Below are positions 13,407-18,631 of a DNA stretch of 18,631 bases, piece by piece. The notes below the pieces were generated by a model. The model did no database searches, was not told where the DNA came from, and saw only the letters and a program-made list of their open reading frames with translations. Position 1 is the first letter of the stretch; each line of letters begins with the position of its first letter. A program made the translations under genes and the position numbers. Source of the DNA: Pseudomonadota bacterium (GTDB lineage: Bacteria > Pseudomonadota > Alphaproteobacteria > Rhizobiales > Hyphomicrobiaceae); the NCBI GenBank assembly GCA_021813195.1, contig JAKALI010000023.1:1-18631 (forward strand), in the 5' to 3' direction.

Positions 13407-15344
13407 ATGAGTGAGAAGGCAATGGATGTAAATCCGCCATCGAGGCTGCACATGCCGGCAGCCGTCCGGATGCAGGCCGCACTAACAGCGATCGTCGTGG
13501 TTGCGCTATGTCTGGGCGCGAAATCTGCGCCCGTTCTACTCGGCCTGACCGCGGTCGGGCTATTCGTGTTTCACGAGCGATGGCTGAAGGCATCTGAATT
13601 TCGTGCCGTTATGGCGACGCCGCCCGCCCTGGCCAGTCTTGCGTTCGGCGTGTATGCGGTCCTAACTGCGACATGGGCCCCAGCGGGTAGCGATGCGCTC
13701 GCCAATACAGCCTTTGTTCTCGCGATCCTGGCGGCTGTGATCATTGCTGTCACCGTGATCAAAGACTTGTCAGAGGCTGCCACAATCCTCGCCGCCGGCT
13801 GGATGGTCATTGGGTTCTTCATCGGCCTGTTGTTACACCTTCACCTCGCCCTCACCGACCAATCGGCACTGATCTGGATCGCGAACCAAGTCCCGGCGTT
13901 GAGACATGAAGGCCGCCACTGGTCCGTGATCGGCGATCGTGTCGTGGCTGTTCACCCCGAAAGCCTGCGGCACAGTGTTGTCACGATGACCATGCTGTGC
14001 TGGGTCGCTTTGCTCGGCGCGTGGCGATTATTCCCTCGAATATGGAATTATCTGATCAGTGCGTTGGTGGCCATTGGAACTGTCTTAGTCATCTTTCTGA
14101 GCTGGGATCGAACAGCCAAGATTGCCATCATCATAGCTGCCGTGGTGTTCCTTTCCGCTCGTATGTTGCCCGTCTTGACTCGACGAACACTGATCGGCGT
14201 TTGGACAGTTGCTGTCCTGGGTATCCTGCCTGTGACTGCCGGACTCGAACACATCGTGCGCGAGACAAAAATTGACGTCGGCTCCTCACTGGGCGCCCGC
14301 GTCGAAATGTGGCGCTACTTGCGAGAGAAGTCTTCCGATCACATGGTCTTCGGCAAAGGAGCGGGCGCGACGATCGCTGCCGATCAAAGCCTTGGCGATC
14401 AACAACAGCGCCCGCCTTGGACCGGACAACCGCGAGTCGATATTCCCATCCAACCGCTGCGCCATCCCCATAACCTCTACATGCAAACGTGGAGCGAACT
14501 CGGCTTCGTCGGCGCTTTGCTGTTGTTTGGAACGGGATTGTGCATCATTTTTTCCGTCAGCCGCGCGCCATCTGTCACGCAACCTTTCCTATCGGCTGCC
14601 TTCGCGAGCTGGTTGATCATTGGCACGACAAAGTGGGATATGTGGCAGTCCTGGCAATTCGCCTCCGTGGGTGTCGTTGCCATTATGACCTTTGTCGCTG
14701 TACGCGCCGTGAGCATCGCGCCGCATCTTGGAACGTCGGGCCCGTCATTCACGCAAATCGCCCTTCCCGCTTCGTTGACAAACACGCAAACCGGACGACG
14801 TACCCTGTTGGCGGCAGCAATTCTCCTCCCTGCCGGTTTCCTCAGTTTCTGGGGCTATGCACTGATCCTGAAGCACCGACTGAATAACGATATTCACCAT
14901 TTATCTCAGTGTGTTGAGGATAAGGCTCGAGACTGCGAGTTGGACGCCAGCAGGATCTCTCAGTTCTTAGCCAACACCGATACGGTACTCGCGAACTCTC
15001 CCTACACGCCGTTTCGCCTTTTCATCGCCTCGGATCGTCTTGTGCTTTTCAACCCCGACTGCCGAGAATTTGCCGAAACTGGACATCGGCTCATTGTGCA
15101 ATTGCGTGCTGAGGACGCGCACGGTGAAAAGTCGGTCGATAAGACAGTGCGATCCCAAAACCACAATCTTGCTTTCGGCAAAGGCGAACTTCAGCGTCGG
15201 TCTTCCGACATTGCCTTGTTCCAACACGGTGCGACGTGTCTATACCTGCTCGCGGCACCTGCGCCGCGTATCACTTCCATCACGTTTGGGCGCTACGATC
15301 CAATCCGCAAGCAATACGTCTGGCGTCACGCAATCGCCAACTAG
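13407..15344 (+). CDS. O-antigen ligase/polymerase-like membrane protein (WaaL-type motif) with long C-terminal periplasmic domain
   Basis: This 645-residue protein has about ten or more membrane segments between residues 24 and 435, and another at 465-488. Residues 355-369 (HNLYMQTWSELGFVG) fit the WaaL motif H[NSQ]x9Gxx[GTY] exactly. Arg235 in WDRTAKIAI sits where ligases and polymerases carry a key Arg. Since a separate Wzy is present, ligation of the polymer to lipid A-core is the likelier role; a second polymerase or transfer to another acceptor is possible. WaaL proteins are usually 400-430 residues. The last 157 residues here are an added soluble region, predicted periplasmic, with four Cys (502, 510, 552, 611) that could form disulfides. 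I do not recognise this domain. ATG 13407 is taken as start; ATG 13422 has GAGAAGG just before it and is a good alternative. Confidence 0.82.
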   Translation: MSEKAMDVNPPSRLHMPAAVRMQAALTAIVVVALCLGAKSAPVLLGLTAVGLFVFHERWLKASEFRAVMATPPALASLAFGVYAVLTATWAPAGSDALANTAFVLAILAAVIIAVTVIKDLSEAATILAAGWMVIGFFIGLLLHLHLALTDQSALIWIANQVPALRHEGRHWSVIGDRVVAVHPESLRHSVVTMTMLCWVALLGAWRLFPRIWNYLISALVAIGTVLVIFLSWDRTAKIAIIIAAVVFLSARMLPVLTRRTLIGVWTVAVLGILPVTAGLEHIVRETKIDVGSSLGARVEMWRYLREKSSDHMVFGKGAGATIAADQSLGDQQQRPPWTGQPRVDIPIQPLRHPHNLYMQTWSELGFVGALLLFGTGLCIIFSVSRAPSVTQPFLSAAFASWLIIGTTKWDMWQSWQFASVGVVAIMTFVAVRAVSIAPHLGTSGPSFTQIALPASLTNTQTGRRTLLAAAILLPAGFLSFWGYALILKHRLNNDIHHLSQCVEDKARDCELDASRISQFLANTDTVLANSPYTPFRLFIASDRLVLFNPDCREFAETGHRLIVQLRAEDAHGEKSVDKTVRSQNHNLAFGKGELQRRSSDIALFQHGATCLYLLAAPAPRITSITFGRYDPIRKQYVWRHAIAN

Positions 15345-15480
15345 CCTTCGGCAGAGGTCAAACCGCGCTGCACGACAGCTTGCGCGCGCCCCGCCGGCCG
15401 CATACAGACACCCGAAATGAATGAAGCGACTCGCACGGAAGCCGGTCCAGTCGACGGATGGAGGCCCCCCGTGGGTGGAT

Positions 15481-15491
15481 CGTGGACCACG
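15481..15491. repeat. Inverted repeat upstream of ugd
   Basis: CGTGG and CCACG are exact inverted arms around a central A, 77 bases before the ugd ATG. It is short and may be chance. The 224-base gap it lies in has no gene I can support. Confidence 0.25.
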
Positions 15492-15568
15492 TTGTGACAC
15501 GGGCCGTCCTGAGTGGCATCTGTCATGGGTGCCTTCCGGGCGATACACAGAACTCATTGGTACAGAAA

Positions 15569-16873
15569 ATGAAAATCTGCATGATCGGAGCGGGCTACGT
15601 CGGACTGGTTTCCGGAACCTGTTTTGCTGACCTCGGCTGGACTGTAACCTGCGTGGAGAAAGACTCTGCCCGCCTGGCCGATCTCCTCAATGGGGTGTCG
15701 CCGATTTACGAACCCGGTCTCGAAGATCTCATGGCCGCCAACATGCGCGCTGGCCGATTGAGCTTCACGAATGATATCGGAGGCGCCGTCGCTTCTGCCG
15801 ATATCGTGTTCATCGGCGTCGGCACACCTATGCGACGCGGTGACGGGCATGCAGATCTCTCGTACGTCTTCGGCGCCATCGACGAAATGAGCCCGCACCT
15901 TAAAGGCTTTACCGTCATTGTCACGAAATCGACCGTTCCGGTCGGCACAGGTGCGCGGATCGAAAGCCGCCTACGAGAGTTGAGGCCCGACGCTGATTTC
16001 AACGTGTGCTCCAATCCGGAGTTCTTGCGTGAGGGCACGGCCATTCAGGATTTCGTGGCACCGGATCGCGTGCTCGTCGGCACGCACGACACCCGCGCGC
16101 GCGCACTGATGGAGCGCATCTATGAGCCGCTGTCGAGCAAGGGCGTGCCGGTCATGTTTGTTTCCCGCGAGTCCGCGGAGCTTGCGAAATATGCCTCCAA
16201 CGCGTTTCTTGCTATGAAAATTAGCTTCATTAACGAACTCGCTGATTTGTGCGAGGTCGTGGGCGCCGATGTGCATGAGGTTGCGGCCGCCATCGGCAAA
16301 GATAAGCGCATCGGTGACAAGTTCCTGCAACCGGGACCCGGTTACGGAGGATCGTGTTTGCCCAAAGACGTTTCAGCCATCATCCGCACGGGCCGCGAGC
16401 ACAAGACACACATGTCGCTCGTGGAGGCGGTGGAGCGGGTCAATCACGAGCGCAAAATCGCCTGCGCCAGCCGCATCGAAAAGGCCGCGGGCGGGAGTGT
16501 TCGTGGAAAAACCATCGCAGTGCTTGGGGTGACGTTCAAGGCCAACACCGACGATATGCGCGACGCACCGAGCCTCGTGATACTACCGCTGTTACAGGAG
16601 CGCGGAGCAACGATCGGCATCTATGATCCGCAGGGGCGCAAGCAAGGTGAGCCGCTCCTGCCTGGCGTCACGTGGTGTGAAAATGCAGCCCAGGCGGCTC
16701 AGGGTGCCGACGTGCTCGTCATCTTGACGGAATGGAACGAATTTCGCAGCGTCGATCTGGACTTACTGTCGAAGATTATGCGCGGCCGCGTTCTGGTCGA
16801 CTTGCGCAATATTCTGCACGCGAGCGATGCGGCCGCTGCCGGATTTTCCTACTCCGCTCTCGGGCGACATTGA
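15569..16873 (+). CDS. ugd: UDP-glucose 6-dehydrogenase
   Basis: This 434-residue cytoplasmic enzyme oxidises UDP-glucose to UDP-glucuronate with two NAD+. The N-terminal Rossmann motif is GAGYVG (residues 7-12), followed by CVEKD at the end of the second strand. PIYEPGLEDL, VGTPMRRGDGHADLSYV, TKSTVPVGTG and NPEFLREGTAIQDF are family signatures. The catalytic Cys263 is in GPGYGGSCLPKD, and the C-terminal UDP-binding domain begins at KTIAVLGVTFKANTDDMRDAPS. Length is typical. The frame is open 37 codons further upstream to 15458, but that extension is unlike the family, so I use ATG 15569. It would supply UDP-GlcA, perhaps for a residue of this polymer, but it may also serve other cell functions. 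It lies between the ligase-like gene and the dehydratase gene, each separated by about 200 bases. Confidence 0.95.
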   Translation: MKICMIGAGYVGLVSGTCFADLGWTVTCVEKDSARLADLLNGVSPIYEPGLEDLMAANMRAGRLSFTNDIGGAVASADIVFIGVGTPMRRGDGHADLSYVFGAIDEMSPHLKGFTVIVTKSTVPVGTGARIESRLRELRPDADFNVCSNPEFLREGTAIQDFVAPDRVLVGTHDTRARALMERIYEPLSSKGVPVMFVSRESAELAKYASNAFLAMKISFINELADLCEVVGADVHEVAAAIGKDKRIGDKFLQPGPGYGGSCLPKDVSAIIRTGREHKTHMSLVEAVERVNHERKIACASRIEKAAGGSVRGKTIAVLGVTFKANTDDMRDAPSLVILPLLQERGATIGIYDPQGRKQGEPLLPGVTWCENAAQAAQGADVLVILTEWNEFRSVDLDLLSKIMRGRVLVDLRNILHASDAAAAGFSYSALGRH

Positions 16874-16874
16874 A

Positions 16875-16881
16875 AAGGAGG
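16875..16881 (+). promoter_or_regulatory. Strong Shine-Dalgarno-like sequence with no start codon behind it
   Basis: AAGGAGG follows the ugd stop by one base. No ATG, GTG or TTG lies at a usable distance downstream, so it serves no visible gene. It could be the remnant of a lost gene start or chance. Confidence 0.3.
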
Positions 16882-17052
16882 ATCGAGCGAGACAGCGCAC
16901 CAAACAGCGACACTTGCGCCAAAAAATCACGCAGGACAATCCCACCGGACCGAGCTAGGTTGGTGCAATCGGCAGCAGGCTGCATATCCTCTCCTGGAAT
17001 GATCGGTTAGCCGCCTGTTGGAATGCGATGGGACATCAAAATTCGTCAAACA

Positions 17053-17066
17053 AGGTCGGACGACCT
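17053..17066. repeat. Inverted repeat at the dehydratase ribosome binding region
   Basis: AGGTCG and CGACCT are exact inverted arms of 6 bases separated by GA, ending 5 bases before ATG 17072. The only AAGG-like ribosome site lies within or next to the left arm, so a hairpin here could limit translation of the dehydratase. Confidence 0.4.
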
Positions 17067-17071
17067 CGATA

Positions 17072-18631
17072 ATGTGGCAACGGATTGCGAATAGGCTTGT
17101 GGATTTACCGCGGTATCGAAAGCGGGCCATTCTTGCCTTGATCGATTTTATTTTGGTAGGTGCAGCCCTTTGGTTTCTTCTGTCTGTGAGGCATCAGCGG
17201 CTCTTCGTACCTGATCACCCGAGCCAATTCGCCCTCATCATACTGGCGCCAACCTTGGTCGTCGCCTTGTTTTTTTCCTTCGGCCTCTACAAGTTCGTGA
17301 CGCGATTTCTCGATTTTCGTGGACTGACGCAAGTCGGCATGACCGTTGGTCTGGCCGTTGCCATTTGGGCGACGATCGTTTTCCTCTCAGGTCAATGGGG
17401 CATACCGCGCTCAACCATCATGCCGCTGGCCCTCCTGGGAACCGGTCTCATCGTTCTGAGCCGGTTTGTGGCAGGCCGAATCCTGAAATCGGCGGGAATC
17501 AAATTGCCAGTAGCCGCTCGGCCGGCAGAAACCAAACCGGTCATCATCTATGGGGCGGGTGAAGTCGGAATCGGACTCCTCAAGAGCCTGCGTCGAACAC
17601 TTGATCGCGACGTCATTGCCTTTATTGACCCGACAGGGTCCATGCGTGGCCAATACGTAGGCAGCATCAAGATCCACCCTCCGCAAAATCTTCAGAGGCT
17701 GATCGAGCGAAACCGTGTTCGCGAAGTTCTGATAGCGGTGCCGCACGTTCAACGACGTGAATTGCGCTCCATCATCGCCAACCTCGAAAAGCAGCAGGTT
17801 GACGTTCTCATTCTCCCAGATTTTGACGATATGACCGCGGGTCGCGTGGAAGTGAGCGATCTGCGTAGCGTTGACATCGCTGATCTGCTCGGACGTGAGG
17901 CCGTGATGCCGATACCCGAATTCATGGAGGGATCGATTCGGAGCAGGGCAATCCTTGTCACTGGGGCCGGGGGATCGATTGGCTCTGAGATCTCTCGACT
18001 CATTCTCAAGCATGAACCAAGTTGCTTGGTCCTTCTCGATCAATCTGAATTGGCACTTTATAAACTCGAGGACGAGCTGTCCGCCACGATCGCCAACGCA
18101 CCCCATACTCCAATACCGACGCAAGTCTACTGCGTCCTAGGTTCTGTCCTCGACCAAAACCTTCTCCTAACCACATTGCGAGAACATGCTATCCAGACTG
18201 TCTACCACGCGGCCGCCTACAAACACGTACCCATCGTAGAAGCCAATCCCATCGCGGGCATCCAGAATAACGTGTTTGGGCTCAAAATCGCGGCCGAATG
18301 CGCTGAACAGGCCGGCGTCGAACGCTTCGTGCTCATTTCGACCGACAAAGCCGTGCGACCGACGAATGTCATGGGAGCCTCAAAGCGGTTATCGGAACTC
18401 ATCCTGCAAGACATGGCTCGAAACGGTGCACGGACAATCTTCTCGATGGTGCGCTTTGGCAATGTTCTCGGCAGTTCCGGCTCCGTTGTCGAACGCTTCC
18501 GCAAGCAGATCGCCGCGGGCGGGCCCGTCACCGTTACGCATAAGGATATCGTGCGCTACTTCATGTCGATCCCTGAGGCAGCCTCGCTCGTCATACAGGC
18601 GGGCGCCATGGGTAAGGGCGGCGACGTCTTC
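17072..18631 (+). CDS. wbpM: UDP-GlcNAc 4,6-dehydratase, WbpM/PglF type (3' end outside window)
   Basis: The frame from ATG 17072 is open to the window end, giving 520 of the roughly 640 residues usual for WbpM/PglF. Four membrane segments lie at about residues 18-37, 52-72, 86-106 and 113-131. A first nucleotide-binding domain starts at VIIYGAGEVGIG (158-168). The catalytic short-chain dehydrogenase domain starts at ILVTGAGGSIGSE (294-306). Thr424-Asp425-Lys426 and Met434/Lys438 in NVMGASKR replace the ordinary Tyr-x3-Lys, as in WbpM and PglF. It would convert UDP-GlcNAc to UDP-2-acetamido-2,6-dideoxy-4-ketohexose at the inner membrane. That product is the substrate expected for the aminotransferase at 3745-4929 and the acetyltransferase at 4929-5612. 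The last 120 residues, including the end of the substrate domain, are not visible. Confidence 0.94.
   Translation, partial: MWQRIANRLVDLPRYRKRAILALIDFILVGAALWFLLSVRHQRLFVPDHPSQFALIILAPTLVVALFFSFGLYKFVTRFLDFRGLTQVGMTVGLAVAIWATIVFLSGQWGIPRSTIMPLALLGTGLIVLSRFVAGRILKSAGIKLPVAARPAETKPVIIYGAGEVGIGLLKSLRRTLDRDVIAFIDPTGSMRGQYVGSIKIHPPQNLQRLIERNRVREVLIAVPHVQRRELRSIIANLEKQQVDVLILPDFDDMTAGRVEVSDLRSVDIADLLGREAVMPIPEFMEGSIRSRAILVTGAGGSIGSEISRLILKHEPSCLVLLDQSELALYKLEDELSATIANAPHTPIPTQVYCVLGSVLDQNLLLTTLREHAIQTVYHAAAYKHVPIVEANPIAGIQNNVFGLKIAAECAEQAGVERFVLISTDKAVRPTNVMGASKRLSELILQDMARNGARTIFSMVRFGNVLGSSGSVVERFRKQIAAGGPVTVTHKDIVRYFMSIPEAASLVIQAGAMGKGGDVF

Noticed and set aside
13129..13593. A 154-codon minus-strand frame across the divergent region and the start of the ligase-like gene
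   Set aside because: It is Arg/Ser/Pro-rich, overlaps real membrane-protein coding sequence, and has no ribosome site or recognisable motif.
15458..15568. A 37-codon N-terminal extension of ugd
   Set aside because: The extension has no family similarity, while ATG 15569 gives the standard MKICMIGAGYVG start directly before the Rossmann motif.

Overview
This window is an O-antigen-type surface polysaccharide locus from a Gram-negative bacterium. Gene content (WbpA/B/D/E/I, Wzx, Wzy, a WaaL-type ligase fold, WbpM/PglF) points to a Wzy-dependent lipopolysaccharide O-antigen or a related capsule. The moderately high GC and strong use of C/G-ending codons would fit Alphaproteobacteria. That placement is an inference from base composition only; no rRNA or tRNA is present to confirm it.

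The genes form three blocks. Block 1 (+ strand, 1-3710) holds wbpA (5' end outside the window), wbpB, wbpD and wbpE. Block 2 (- strand, read from about 12610 down to 3745) holds wzx, wzy, a GT4 glycosyltransferase, wbpI, a second GT4 glycosyltransferase, a small phosphoglycosyl transferase (PglC type), a PglD/NeuD-type acetyltransferase and a DegT-family aminotransferase. Most neighbours from 9832 downward overlap by 1-4 bases, so they are probably translationally coupled. Block 3 (+ strand, 13407 to the window end) holds an O-antigen ligase-like membrane protein with a large C-terminal extension, ugd, and a WbpM/PglF-type 4,6-dehydratase cut off by the window end. Blocks 1 and 2 converge with 34 bp between stop codons. 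Blocks 2 and 3 diverge across about 0.8 kb with no recognisable gene.

Two complete nucleotide-sugar routes can be assembled. WbpA (oxidation of UDP-GlcNAc), WbpB (3-oxidation), WbpE (3-amination), WbpD (3-N-acetylation) and WbpI (2-epimerisation) together make UDP-ManNAc3NAcA, as in Pseudomonas aeruginosa O5 and Bordetella. The dehydratase, the second aminotransferase and the PglD-like acetyltransferase together would make a UDP-2,4-diacetamido-2,4,6-trideoxyhexose (bacillosamine-like, or its galacto isomer), which the PglC-like enzyme would place on undecaprenyl phosphate. The two GT4 enzymes could complete a trisaccharide. Wzx would flip it, Wzy polymerise it, and the ligase-like protein could transfer it to lipid A-core. 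Ugd would supply UDP-GlcA.

The individual enzymes are mostly recognisable. The less ordinary points are the long cysteine-containing C-terminal domain on the ligase-like protein, homopolymer tracts clustered at the 5' ends of wzx and wzy, the separation of wbpI from the other pathway genes, and the empty divergent intergenic region.
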